NCBI GenBank assembly: GCA_018268575.1
Contig: JAFDWF010000039.1
Location: forward strand, 1 to 33,242
Reading direction: 5' to 3'
Length of the DNA stretch: 33,242 nt
Origin: Actinomycetota bacterium
Lineage (GTDB): Bacteria; Actinomycetota; Thermoleophilia; Solirubrobacterales; 70-9
This document shows, one piece after another, positions 23,002 through 30,909 of the stretch. A model generated the notes under the pieces. That model was not told the origin of the DNA. It was given only the letters and a program-made list of their open reading frames with translations, and ran no database searches. Positions within the stretch are counted from its first letter, which is position 1; each line of letters starts with the position of its first letter. The translations under genes were made by a program, and so were the position numbers.

Positions 23002-24437
23002 CCACCGCCGCCGAGGCGCGCGACAAACGCTGGATCGCGCTCGCCCTGCTCTGCGTCGCCCAGTTCGTCGTCGTCCTCGACGCCTCGATCGTCAACGTCG
23101 CCCTGCCGACGATCAAGGAAGCGCTGAACTTCTCCGAGGGCAGCCTGCCCTGGGTGGTGAACGCCTACGTCCTCACCTTCGGCGGCTTCCTGCTGCTCGG
23201 CGGCCGACTCGCCGACCTGCTCGGCCGGCGCCGTCTCTTCATGGCCGGACTGGTCCTCTTCGCGTTGGCCTCGCTGGCGGGCGGCCTCGCCGCCAACTCG
23301 GGGCAGCTGATCGCCGCCCGCACGGTCCAGGGCCTGGGCGCGGCGATCCTCTCCCCGGCCGCCCTCTCGATCGTCGCCGTCACCTTCAAGGACGGCGCCG
23401 AGCGCAACAAAGCGCTCGGGGTGTGGGGCGCGGTGGCGGGCTCCGGCGGTGCCGCCGGAGTGCTGCTCGGCGGCGTCCTCACCGAATACATCGGCTGGGA
23501 ATGGGTGCTCTGGGTGAACGTGCCGATCGGCATCGCCGCGGCGGCGATCGCCCCGTCCTTGATCGCCGAGACCAAGGCCGAAGTCGAGACCCGCCACTTC
23601 GACATCGCCGGCGCGATAACGATCACGCTCGGCCTCTCCGCCCTCGTCTTCGCCCTGCTCGACGCCGAATCAGCGGGCTGGGGCTCCTTCCAGACGATCG
23701 GCACGATCGTCGGCGCGCTGATCCTGCTCGCCGCCTTCGTCGCGATCGAGCTGCGCTCGCGGGCGCCGCTCGTCCCCTTCTCGATCTTCCGCGTCCGCAC
23801 GGTGACCGGCGCCAACGTGGTCGGCATCCTGGTCGGCGCGAGCCTCTTCTCGATGTTCTATTTCATCTCGCTCTACATGCAGCAGATCCTCGGCTACAGC
23901 CCGATCAAGGCGGGGATCTCCTACCTGCCGCTGGCGGTGACGATCATCCTCGCCGCCGGGATCGCCTCCGGCCTGGTGACCAAGGTCGGCTTCAAGCCGA
24001 TCCTCGCGATCGGCATGGCCTGCATCGCCCTGGGCCTGATCTGGTTCACCCAGATCAGCGTCAACGGCACCTTCCTCGGCGACATCCTCGGTCCCTCGCT
24101 CCTCGCCGCCCTAGGCCTCGGCTTCGCCTTCGTGCCGGTGACGATCGCCGCGGTGTCGGGGATCGAAGACCGCGAGCAGGGCCTCGCCTCGGGCCTGATC
24201 AACACCTCCCAGCAGGTCGGCGGCGCGCTCGGCCTGGCGATCCTCGCCGCCGTCTCCAACTCGGTGATCGGCTCGACCGAAACCCCGGATTCGCTGGTCG
24301 AAGGCTTCCAGGCGGCGTTCGCGGTGGGAGCCGGGTTCGCCCTGCTCGGACTGATCGCGACGCTGGTCCTGGTCCGCACCTCAGACAGCCGCGCCCATGT
24401 CGCACTGGGCAAAGAGGCGCCGGCCACCGCCGACTGA
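22998..24437 (+). CDS. MFS transporter, DHA2 (14-TM EmrB/QacA) family
   Basis: Drug:H+ antiporter-2 type exporter of 479 residues with about 14 hydrophobic segments. Helix 1 carries VVLDASIVNVALPTI, loop 2-3 LLGGRLADLLGRRRLF, and helix 5 the antiporter motif C-like GSGGAAGVLLGGVLTEYIGWEWVLWVNVPIG. Start GTG overlaps the DUF427 stop (GTGA). The substrate is probably an amphipathic drug or a metabolite. Being translated together with DUF427 and lying opposite marR and a second MFS gene, it looks like one half of a divergent efflux locus. Confidence 0.93.
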   Translation: MTTAAEARDKRWIALALLCVAQFVVVLDASIVNVALPTIKEALNFSEGSLPWVVNAYVLTFGGFLLLGGRLADLLGRRRLFMAGLVLFALASLAGGLAANSGQLIAARTVQGLGAAILSPAALSIVAVTFKDGAERNKALGVWGAVAGSGGAAGVLLGGVLTEYIGWEWVLWVNVPIGIAAAAIAPSLIAETKAEVETRHFDIAGAITITLGLSALVFALLDAESAGWGSFQTIGTIVGALILLAAFVAIELRSRAPLVPFSIFRVRTVTGANVVGILVGASLFSMFYFISLYMQQILGYSPIKAGISYLPLAVTIILAAGIASGLVTKVGFKPILAIGMACIALGLIWFTQISVNGTFLGDILGPSLLAALGLGFAFVPVTIAAVSGIEDREQGLASGLINTSQQVGGALGLAILAAVSNSVIGSTETPDSLVEGFQAAFAVGAGFALLGLIATLVLVRTSDSRAHVALGKEAPATAD

Positions 24438-24503
24438 GCTCTACCTGCAGCAAGCAGACGGGGGCGCCCGATCCGTCCGCCGGGCGGAGGATCTTTTCCG
24501 GCC

Positions 24504-25823
24504 ATGCGAAACCGCCTCGTCCTCTCCGCGATCCTGACCACCCTTCTAGCTGCCGTCGCCGTGCTCGGCGCGGGCGCGGCAAGCGGCGCCGGCGCCGGGG
24601 TCACGCCGGTCGCGCTGAAGGCGTGCGGCCCGGTCGAATACGGCGGCTCCGGGACGCCGGGCGCGCTGATCGTCTCCGACCTGCCCCTGCGGGGCGACTC
24701 GCACGAACGGTCGATCCAGATGAACGACGCGATCCGCCTGGTGCTCGAGGGCGCAGGCTGGCACGCCGGGGCGAGCGCCGTGGGCTTCCAGGCGTGCGAC
24801 GACTCGAGCCCGAAGACGGGGCTCTGGACGAAGGCGATCTGCCAGGCCAACGCGCACGCCTACGCCGCCGACGCAAGCGTCCTCGCGGTGATCGGCACCT
24901 ACAACTCCGGCTGCGCCGAAGCCGAGATCCCGATCTTCGGCAAGGCCCCGGGCGGCGGCGTCGCGATGGTCTCGCCCGGCAACACGGCGATCTGCCTCAC
25001 CGAGCCGAGCCCCGAATGCAAGGGCGGCACGCCCGAAAGCCTCTACCCGAAGGCCCACAACTACGCCCGCGTGGTCCCCAACGACGCCTACCAGGGCGCC
25101 GGCCTCGCGACCTTCGCCAAGGGCGAGGGGGTGCGCCGCGCCTACGTCCTCTACGCCGGCGGCGACGCGACCAGCCTCGGCCAGGCGCGCACCTTCCGCG
25201 GCGCCGCCGAAGCTGCCGGGATCAAGGTGGTCGGCTTCACCTCCTGGAACGTGAAGGCGAAGAGCTACACGGCGCTGATGCAGACGGTGGCCAAGACCGA
25301 ACCCGACGCCGTCCTGCTCGCCGGGCTGACCGAGGAGAACGGCGCCCGCCTGATCAAGGACAAGGTCGCGGTGCTCGGGCCGAACGGCGGCGCGGTCAAG
25401 CTGCTGGCTCCTGACGGCTTCGCCCAGCAGTCGACGATCGACCTCGCCGGCGCGGCTGCGAAGGGCATGTTCGCCAGCGTCCCCGGCCTCGTCCCGCAGG
25501 AACTCCCAGGGCCCGGCAAGCAGATCGTCACCGCCCTGAAGAAGGAAGTCGAAGGCCCGGTCGAACTCTACGCGCCCTACGCGGGCCAGGCCGCCGAAGT
25601 CGTCCTCACCGCCCTCACCACCGCCTCCGGCTCCCGCGCCGCGGTGATCTCCGGCGTCGCCCACGCCAAGGTGAGGGGCGGCATCACCGGCAGCTTCGAC
25701 ATCCTGCCGAGCGGCGACCCAAGCGTCGGCCCGATCACGATCTCCAAGGCGGGCAAGGCCTTCGTCCCGCGCAAGGTGGTCAAGCCGAGCGCCAAGCTCG
25801 TCACCGCCGCCCGCCAGGGCTGA
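24504..25823 (+). CDS. ABC-type branched-chain amino-acid-like substrate-binding protein
   Basis: Periplasmic-binding-protein type 1 (Leu/Ile/Val-binding-like) of 439 residues. A signal peptide of about 30 residues ends in an Ala/Gly-rich stretch without a lipobox Cys. The fold is shown by IQMNDAIRLVLEGAGW, VLAVIGTYNSGCAEAEIPIFGKAPGGGVAMVSPGNT, HNYARVVPNDAYQGAGLATFAKGEGVRRAYVLYAG and PDAVLLAGLTEENGARLIKD. Four cysteines in the N-terminal lobe may form disulfides. No permease or ATPase gene is adjacent, so it is an orphan binding protein or serves a distant transporter or sensor. The GGAGG upstream is rather far (about 15 nt) from the ATG. Confidence 0.87.
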   Translation: MRNRLVLSAILTTLLAAVAVLGAGAASGAGAGVTPVALKACGPVEYGGSGTPGALIVSDLPLRGDSHERSIQMNDAIRLVLEGAGWHAGASAVGFQACDDSSPKTGLWTKAICQANAHAYAADASVLAVIGTYNSGCAEAEIPIFGKAPGGGVAMVSPGNTAICLTEPSPECKGGTPESLYPKAHNYARVVPNDAYQGAGLATFAKGEGVRRAYVLYAGGDATSLGQARTFRGAAEAAGIKVVGFTSWNVKAKSYTALMQTVAKTEPDAVLLAGLTEENGARLIKDKVAVLGPNGGAVKLLAPDGFAQQSTIDLAGAAAKGMFASVPGLVPQELPGPGKQIVTALKKEVEGPVELYAPYAGQAAEVVLTALTTASGSRAAVISGVAHAKVRGGITGSFDILPSGDPSVGPITISKAGKAFVPRKVVKPSAKLVTAARQG

Positions 25824-25858
25824 GAGCCCATCTGAGCGGCTTTCGCCGCCGCCGGTCG

Positions 25859-26302
25859 TCAGACCGGCGGCGCGAGATAGACCACTTCGACCGGAAGATC
25901 ACGCGCGATCCGCACGTGATCGCGGTCGCAGGTAACCAGGATCTGTTCACGGCGGCTTGCCGTAGCGGCGATCCAGAGGTCGTTGTCACTGATCGCGATC
26001 CCGGCGCTTCGCGCCGCATCCCGTAGCCGTGCCCACTCGCCGACGTAGCGGCGCCTGACCGGAATCGGATGGAAGCACCGTAAATGCCGCTCGGCAGCCT
26101 CGATCATCGAACTACCCCAGTTCGCGCGTAGGTAGCCGGCGCGAGTCTCGGCGATGGTCACGACGCTGATCGACAAGATCGCCGTTTCGATTCGATCGAT
26201 CGTTTCCGCGTCCCAGTGCTCATACCGCGCAGGCGTCCGCAATCGTCGCCACATGTGGCTAAAGAAGCTCGTGTCACAGATCAGAGTCTCGCTCCGGGGC
26301 AC
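25859..26302 (-). CDS. PIN-domain ribonuclease toxin (VapC-like)
   Basis: PIN-domain protein of 147 residues, a typical VapC length. Acidic metal ligands: Asp10 (LICDTSFF), Glu52 (VTIAETRAGY), Asp106/Asp108 (ISDNDLWIAATA) and Asp126 (LVTCDRDHV). All four positions of the PIN active site are filled, so it should be an active RNase. Start GTG overlaps the end of a small upstream gene by 29 bp, as in toxin-antitoxin pairs. The DNA here looks clearly less GC-rich than its surroundings, suggesting horizontal gain. Both neighbours are unrelated genes on the plus strand. Confidence 0.88.
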   Translation of the reverse strand: MPRSETLICDTSFFSHMWRRLRTPARYEHWDAETIDRIETAILSISVVTIAETRAGYLRANWGSSMIEAAERHLRCFHPIPVRRRYVGEWARLRDAARSAGIAISDNDLWIAATASRREQILVTCDRDHVRIARDLPVEVVYLAPPV

Positions 26303-26471
26303 CGCCGAACTCCTTGATCATGATTTGAAAGAACCTCTCGTGGTCCTCGGTCCAAGGGCCCGGAGGGAAATATTTTTCCAGCCCCGGACGACTCCGTTCG
26401 GACTCTTTGAGGGCCGGTCGCGTATCCGCGGGCACCGCCTGGCTCTTAGGTTTTCCGTTCTCTCCTGCCAT
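26274..26471 (-). CDS. Small protein upstream of vapC, candidate antitoxin
   Basis: A 65-residue reading frame directly upstream of and overlapping the PIN toxin gene by 29 bp. ATG at 26471 is preceded by GGTGGAG, close to the start; a longer frame to 26510 (TTG) exists. The N-terminal half is hydrophilic (Lys, Pro, Arg). The C-terminal half, with LEKYFPPGPWTEDHERFFQIMIKEFGG, is aromatic-rich and could fold on the toxin. I do not recognise any Phd, RHH, AbrB or MerR-type DNA-binding domain. The role as antitoxin rests on position alone. Confidence 0.6.
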   Translation of the reverse strand: MAGENGKPKSQAVPADTRPALKESERSRPGLEKYFPPGPWTEDHERFFQIMIKEFGGAPERDSDL

Positions 26472-26626
26472 CGCTCCACCACGGTACACAGACAAAACCC
26501 TTCGCTTCAAGGGATGTCACAAAGTTGGCACACAGAGGGGGCGAGGCGGCACTTGTCGAATGGGTTTCGGTGAACTCTGCCGAGGTACCGACGGTCGCCG
26601 GGAAGCCCGTCCGCTACGAGCCGGGG

Positions 26627-27403
26627 ATGGACGAGCGCAGCACGCGGGTCGCGGAAAAGCTAGCTACCCCGATGCTGATCGCGGCGGCATTGGTGCTGCC
26701 CAGCGTGGCGCTGTCGGAGTCGCATCCGGGCGGGGCGCTGGAGACGATCGCCTTCGCGCTCAACTGGATCACCTGGATCGCCTTCCTGGTCGAGCTGGTG
26801 GTGATGCTGGTCGTCGTCCCCGATCGCCGGCAGTGGCTGAAGCACCACCCGCTCGACCTGATCGTCGTCGTCCTCACCCCGCCGATCCTCCCCGCCGGCC
26901 TGCAGAGCCTGCGGGCGCTCCGCCTCCTGCGCCTGCTGCGGCTGCTCCGCCTCGCCCAACTCTCGCGCGAGGTCTTCTCGCTCCAGGGCCTGCGCTACGC
27001 GGCGCTGCTGGCGCTCCTCACCGTGATCGGCGGCGGCGCCATCTTCGGCGCCTTCGAGAAGCACTCCCAGCACCTCACCTTCTGGCAGGACACCTACTGG
27101 GCGATCACCACGATGACCACGCTCGGCTCGAACATCTACCCGACCACCGTCGGCGGGCAGGTCGTCTCGACCTTCATCCTGCTGATCGGCATCGGCTTCG
27201 TCGCCCTGCTCACCGGCGGCTTCGCCCAGCGCTTCCTCGCCCCCGAACTGAGTGAGATCGAGCAGGAGTTGCGCGAGGAAGAACTGAAGCCGGAGGAAGT
27301 CGCGCTGCGCGAACTGGCCAGCGTCCAGGAGCAGCTGCAGGCGCTGCAGCTGGCAGTCGAGAAGCTCGCTCGCGAACGCGAAGCGAGCGAGAGCGTCGCC
27401 TAG
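26627..27403 (+). CDS. Voltage-sensor-type ion channel with atypical filter
   Basis: Channel subunit of 258 residues. Hydrophobic segments lie at about 15-32, 41-64 and 75-90. A charged S4-like helix with Arg at 96, 99, 102, 105 and 108 (every third residue) follows, then a pore module: outer helix 122-143, pore helix TFWQDTYWAITTMTT, and inner helix 176-203. Where K+ channels have T-x-G-Y-G, this one reads T165-L-G167-S-N, so the GYG signature is absent. A charged coiled-coil tail (207-255) may tetramerise. ATG at 26627 is chosen; GTG at 26570 is possible. The annotation 'potassium channel' should be used with care. Confidence 0.82.
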   Translation: MDERSTRVAEKLATPMLIAAALVLPSVALSESHPGGALETIAFALNWITWIAFLVELVVMLVVVPDRRQWLKHHPLDLIVVVLTPPILPAGLQSLRALRLLRLLRLLRLAQLSREVFSLQGLRYAALLALLTVIGGGAIFGAFEKHSQHLTFWQDTYWAITTMTTLGSNIYPTTVGGQVVSTFILLIGIGFVALLTGGFAQRFLAPELSEIEQELREEELKPEEVALRELASVQEQLQALQLAVEKLAREREASESVA

Positions 27404-27410
27404 TGTCCCG

Positions 27411-28190
27411 CTAAACCCCCGGCACGAGAGCGTCGACGATCGTCCCCTGCTCGAGCCCCGCGATCACCGCCGCCGTCCGCTTCATGTCCTCGATCAGACC
27501 CTCCTCGGCAAGCGCCAGGACCCGGTCGCGCGGGCCGATCGTCGCCAGCGCGCTGCGCACCGACCCCTCCGGCACCAAGATCGGCACGGCGACCGTGGCG
27601 GCGCCGATCTCCGCCTCCTCGTCGCAGATCGCGTGGCCGCGCTCGCGGATCAGGTTCATCTCCGCCTCGAAGTCTTCCTGGTCGACGATCGAGTTCTCGG
27701 TCAGGCTCGCCATGCCGCCGCCCGCGGCGATCAGCCGCCGGCGCTGCTCCGGCGGGACGTGGGCAAGGATCGCCTTCCCCGACCCGGCTGCGTTTGGCGT
27801 CATCGGTTGGCCGAGCGGCACGGTCACCGTCATCCGGTTCGGATCGACGGTCGGCAGCGAGCGCACGCAGATGATCGCGTCGTCGACCACCGAGGCGAGG
27901 AAGAAGCACTCGCGCCAGCGGTCGCGCAGCGCCGTCATCCCCGCTTCGATCGAGGCGCCACGGCCAATCTGGGTGACCATCCCGGCCAGCTGTACGAGCC
28001 CCGGCCCGACGCTGTAGCGCCGGGTCAGCGGGTCGCGGTGGACGAGCTCGTCTTCGCCCAGTGCCGCCAGCAACCGGTGGCAGGTCGCGGCAGGCAATGA
28101 GCAGGCGTTGGCGATCTCGACGAGCCCCCCGCCGTCAGGACGTCGGGCCACCTCCTCGAGGATCGAGACGGTGCGGCTGATTATCTGCAT
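27411..28190 (-). CDS. IclR-family transcriptional regulator
   Basis: IclR-type regulator of 259 residues. The N-terminal winged HTH (IISRTVSILEEVARRPDGGGLVEIANACSLPAATCHRLLAALGEDELVHRD) is followed by the GAF-like effector domain with YSVGPGLVQLAGM and the C-terminal signatures GSGKAILAHVPPEQRR and ATVAVPILVPEGSVRSALATIGPRDR. The effector is unknown, and no obvious catabolic operon is adjacent. It ends convergently 7 bp from the channel gene. The ATG at 28190 lacks a Shine-Dalgarno, and a possible gene remnant ends 13 bp upstream. Confidence 0.93.
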   Translation of the reverse strand: MQIISRTVSILEEVARRPDGGGLVEIANACSLPAATCHRLLAALGEDELVHRDPLTRRYSVGPGLVQLAGMVTQIGRGASIEAGMTALRDRWRECFFLASVVDDAIICVRSLPTVDPNRMTVTVPLGQPMTPNAAGSGKAILAHVPPEQRRRLIAAGGGMASLTENSIVDQEDFEAEMNLIRERGHAICDEEAEIGAATVAVPILVPEGSVRSALATIGPRDRVLALAEEGLIEDMKRTAAVIAGLEQGTIVDALVPGV

Positions 28191-28203
28191 CTAGGGGGCT
28201 GAC

Positions 28204-28335
28204 TAGCTTTCGTCGTCGGACTCCTCGGCGATCTTAACCTCCAGTTCCTTCAGCTCCAGCCTGTTGCGGGTTCGCCTATATATAGGTGAGCCTGCGCATG
28301 TTGGCGGACCGCAAACTCCAGCCAGGCCGGAACTC
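28204..28335 (-). other. Spacer with possible small coding remnant and AT-rich palindrome
   Basis: On the minus strand a frame ends at 28204 with an acidic, helix-like sequence (LELKELEVKIAEESDDES) but has no start codon nearby. It may be chance or the tail of a decayed gene. Upstream of it is the perfect 12-bp palindrome CCTATATATAGG (28275-28286). Plus-strand RNA could extend this to about 20 paired positions using G-U wobbles (28267-28294). This AT-rich palindrome is unusual in such GC-rich DNA. Confidence 0.35.
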
Positions 28336-29199
28336 CTAGACCGTGAAGACGATCAGGCAGAAGACGCCCGCGCAGATGCAGTAGATGCCGAACGGGCTGA
28401 GGCGGTTCGTCTCGAAATAGCGGAGCAGGAACTTGACCGCGGCCCAGGTGGTGAGCGCCGCGGCGATCGCTCCGACCAGCGCCTGGCCGCGCACGCCGTC
28501 GCCGGCCGAGCCGAGCAGCTCGGGCAGCTTCAGCACGCCCGCGGCGGCGATCACCGGCGTCGCCAGCAGGAAGGCGTAGCGCGCCGCGTCCTCGTTGGAG
28601 AGTCCGGTGAGGAGGCCGCCGCCCATCGTCACGCCGGAGCGCGAGATCCCGGGGATCAGCGCCAGCGCCTGTGCGGCGCCGATGCCGAGTGCCTGGCGGA
28701 AGCCCATCTTGGCGATCCGCGCGTCCTCGTCCCCTTCCCAGTCGCCCGGCTGCGGTGGCCGGCGGCGGAAGCGCTCCACCGCGAGCAGCAGCACCCCGTT
28801 GATGGTGAGGAAGATCGCCGCCGAGGTCGGCGAGGCAAACAGCGTGCGCAGCTTGTGCTCGAGCGCCAGGCCGAGGATCCCGGCCGGGATCGTGCCGATG
28901 ATGATCACCCAGGCGAGGCGGGCGTCGAGGTCGCGCGGCGTGGAGCGCCCCCGCACCGAGCGGACGAAGCCGAACCAGATCCGCTTCCAGTCCTCGAAGA
29001 AGTAGATGAACAACACCAGCGCCGTGGCGCAGTGGGTGGCGACCAGGAACGAGAGGAAGTAATTGTCGTTCTGGTGGATGTTCCAGCCAAGCAGGTGCGG
29101 CAGCAGCACCGCGTGGCCGAGGCTCGAGATCGGGAACGGCTCGGAGATCCCCTGCAGGGCACCGAGGATGATCGCCTGCAGATAGGAGATCGGTTCCAT
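28336..29199 (-). CDS. uppP: Undecaprenyl-diphosphate phosphatase (UppP/BacA)
   Basis: Membrane phosphatase of 287 residues that recycles undecaprenyl pyrophosphate to the monophosphate carrier for cell-wall synthesis and gives some bacitracin resistance. The (E/Q)xxxE motif is Gln16-Glu20 in LQGISEPFPISSLGH, and the second motif PGISRSGVT is at 183-191. Both carry the known catalytic residues. Seven to eight hydrophobic segments are seen, with an acidic loop at 150-165. The ATG at 29199 has no Shine-Dalgarno, but a TAAGGT box lies 11 nt upstream (29211-29216). A palindromic repeat element begins directly behind this box. Confidence 0.95.
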   Translation of the reverse strand: MEPISYLQAIILGALQGISEPFPISSLGHAVLLPHLLGWNIHQNDNYFLSFLVATHCATALVLFIYFFEDWKRIWFGFVRSVRGRSTPRDLDARLAWVIIIGTIPAGILGLALEHKLRTLFASPTSAAIFLTINGVLLLAVERFRRRPPQPGDWEGDEDARIAKMGFRQALGIGAAQALALIPGISRSGVTMGGGLLTGLSNEDAARYAFLLATPVIAAAGVLKLPELLGSAGDGVRGQALVGAIAAALTTWAAVKFLLRYFETNRLSPFGIYCICAGVFCLIVFTV

Positions 29200-29210
29200 G
29201 AGGCGCGGGA

Positions 29211-29216
29211 ACCTTA
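29211..29216 (-). promoter_or_regulatory. Putative -10 box (TAAGGT) of uppP
   Basis: TAAGGT on the minus strand, 11 nt before the uppP ATG. The sequence from ATAAGGTTCC to the ATG is nearly the same as that before pntAA, although the genes are unrelated. Confidence 0.5.
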
Positions 29217-29217
29217 T

Positions 29218-29320
29218 CTAGGGCGGCAGAACCAAGCAGTTCAAGGACGCAGGGAGCGTGGCGTGCAAACGCATGCGAGCGACCGAGGACGCCGATATGC
29301 GCCGGTTCTGCGCACCCTAG
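29218..29320 (-). repeat. Short inverted-repeat element, copy 1 (diverged)
   Basis: An element of 103 bp fills the whole spacer between nlpC and uppP. The ends are inverted repeats CTAGGGCGGCAGAACC (29218-29233) and, reverse-complemented, CTAGGGTGCGCAGAACC (29304-29320). Read on the minus strand the interior has GGCGTCCTCGG, a central hairpin around GCATGC-GTTT-GCACGC, then CTGCGTCCTTG-N4-GCTTGGT. These same blocks frame a different central hairpin in the copy at 33116. The right end supplies the TAG stop of the nlpC gene. Confidence 0.75.
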
Positions 29321-30606
29321 AGACCGGGCGGGTGCCTCGCGATGAAGCCTTCGGGCGAATCGACCGGCGAGCTGTGCCAGCGCGGGCCGGGGCCACCGAC
29401 GGTGTCGAAGGCGAGGCCGGCGATGATCATCCAGGCGTGTTCGGCGTTGGCGTAGACGGTGATCCACTTGCCCGGGCCCGGTTCGCCCCAGGTCTCGAGG
29501 CCAGTCGAATCGAGCGGGCTTTCCAGCAGGCCGCCACCGTGCAGCGCGTAGGAGACGGCCCCCGAGCAGTCGTACCCGGACGATTCGAAGGAGGCGTGGC
29601 CGCCGCCCCAGATGTAGGGGGTCATCGCGATCGCGTTGGCGGCGGCGATCGCGCCCTTCACCTGTTCGGGCGCCGCTTCGGGGGCGCTCGCTTCCGATTC
29701 GGAGATGAAGCCGGCGGTTTCGCCCGCGTTCAGCGGCGCCGGGAATTCGCCCGCCGCTTCGGTGACCACGCCGGTGGCTTCGGCGTTGGCCGCCGCTTCT
29801 TCGGCGCGCTGCGTGGCGATCTGTTCGGAGATCGAGGCGAGGTTGTCGCTCAGCGCCTGTTCCTTGGACTCCAGCGCTTCCATCGTCGCGCGCCGCTGCG
29901 CCTGCGCGGTCTTCAGTTCGGCGAAGCGGGCCTCGGCGGCTTCCTTGGCGGCGGCGACTTCCTGCTCGGTGGCGGCGATCGAGTCGCGCGCCGATTCGAT
30001 CTTCGCCCGCGTCGCGGTCAGCCTGCCGACCGCGCCCTGGACTTCGTCGCGCAGCGTCTTCACCCGGCCGACGACGGCGTTGTCGTAGCTCTGGATCCGG
30101 TTCAGGTATTCGGTCTGCGCCGCCATCTCCGACCAGTCTTCGGATTCGAGGATCGCGTTGAGGACGTCCGGCGAGCCCGCCTCGTAGATCGAGACGAGCC
30201 GTTCACGCAACGACGCGAGCGCCCGGTTCAGCTGGCCGCGGACTTCGACCAGGTGTTCCTTTTCCTGGGTCAGCGCCTTGGTCGCGGCTTCCAGTTCTTC
30301 TTCCTTGGCGACGAGCTGCGCCTCGACCGCTTCCTGTTTCTGGCGCAGGGTCGAGACTTCGCCGATCATCGTGTTGATTTCGGCGTTCTGGGCGGCGATC
30401 GTTTCCGCCAGCGAGCTCTGGCTCGCCTTCACTTCGTTCAGCTTCGACTGCGTGTTGTCGCGCTTTTCTTCCAGGCTCGCGGCGGGCGCGGTCGAGGACA
30501 GCAGCAGCGCCAGCACGCACAACACGACCACCATCAGGGCGGCGAAGCCGAGCGCACGACGATGGTGCGCGCGACGGGGGTCGGTGTCGGTGAAGAGGGT
30601 CCGCAT
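29317..30606 (-). CDS. Secreted coiled-coil NlpC/P60 peptidoglycan hydrolase
   Basis: Cell-wall hydrolase of 429 residues. The N-terminus has a basic segment and a signal or anchor helix (about 19-43). Long coiled coils follow (about 44-140 and 165-275), then an Ala/Glu-rich linker to about 315. The C-terminal NlpC/P60 domain has the nucleophile Cys347 in SSGYDCSGAVSYALH and His390 in NAEHAWMIIAG. The plan matches PcsB/RipA-type division hydrolases that are switched on through their coiled coil. Glutamate codons are mostly GAA. The stop codon lies in the end of the repeat element at 29218-29320. It is next to uppP, another cell-wall gene. Confidence 0.92.
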   Translation of the reverse strand: MRTLFTDTDPRRAHHRRALGFAALMVVVLCVLALLLSSTAPAASLEEKRDNTQSKLNEVKASQSSLAETIAAQNAEINTMIGEVSTLRQKQEAVEAQLVAKEEELEAATKALTQEKEHLVEVRGQLNRALASLRERLVSIYEAGSPDVLNAILESEDWSEMAAQTEYLNRIQSYDNAVVGRVKTLRDEVQGAVGRLTATRAKIESARDSIAATEQEVAAAKEAAEARFAELKTAQAQRRATMEALESKEQALSDNLASISEQIATQRAEEAAANAEATGVVTEAAGEFPAPLNAGETAGFISESEASAPEAAPEQVKGAIAAANAIAMTPYIWGGGHASFESSGYDCSGAVSYALHGGGLLESPLDSTGLETWGEPGPGKWITVYANAEHAWMIIAGLAFDTVGGPGPRWHSSPVDSPEGFIARHPPGL

Positions 30607-30697
30607 CGATTCCGGGTCGATCTGTGAAACACAGGAACTCGACCGCGGTCGCGCAGGCTAGCGGAGAGACCTTGGCGCCCCCTCTAGTTACCAATAA

Positions 30698-30717
30698 TTT
30701 GCAATCTAGCTTGCAAA
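30698..30717. promoter_or_regulatory. AT-rich dyad upstream of nlpC, possible operator
   Basis: TTTGCAA (30698-30704) and TTGCAAA (30711-30717) are perfect inverted repeats with a 6-bp spacer, in a locally AT-rich stretch about 92 bp upstream of the nlpC start. A third TTTGCA occurs at 30727-30732. It looks like a regulator site or promoter region. The 483-bp spacer 30607-31089 also holds a GC-rich part without clear structure (30740-30905), the hairpin at 30910 and an inverted-repeat element. Confidence 0.5.
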
Positions 30718-30909
30718 ACGAGGCCGTTTGCAGGAGTTTCGGCGGGTGCGTAGAGGGCTCCGGGCGGGGCTTTGGGCCGCCTGCTGACGCCTCAAGGCAT
30801 CGCGCGGGTCAAGGGACGAAGACGCGAGGGTCCCGTGGACGTAAGCGGGGCTTCCCAGGCCTCCCGTGACCCTTCCTCCACGGACACGCGCCTTCCACGA
30901 CGCCTCCAT

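Noticed and set aside
24438..24503. GC-rich inverted segments before the binding-protein gene as a riboswitch
   Set aside because: The spacer is only 66 bp with a weak CCGCCGGGCGG hairpin. Nothing resembles a known aptamer.
22382..25414. A 1010-codon plus-strand frame
   Set aside because: It runs through DUF427, MFS and binding-protein genes in the wrong phase with low-complexity Arg/Pro/Ala sequence.
24504..25823. The orphan binding protein as part of the OpuC-type importer
   Set aside because: It has the type 1 Leu/Ile/Val fold, lies 4 kb away behind unrelated genes, and the importer already has its own binding lipoprotein.
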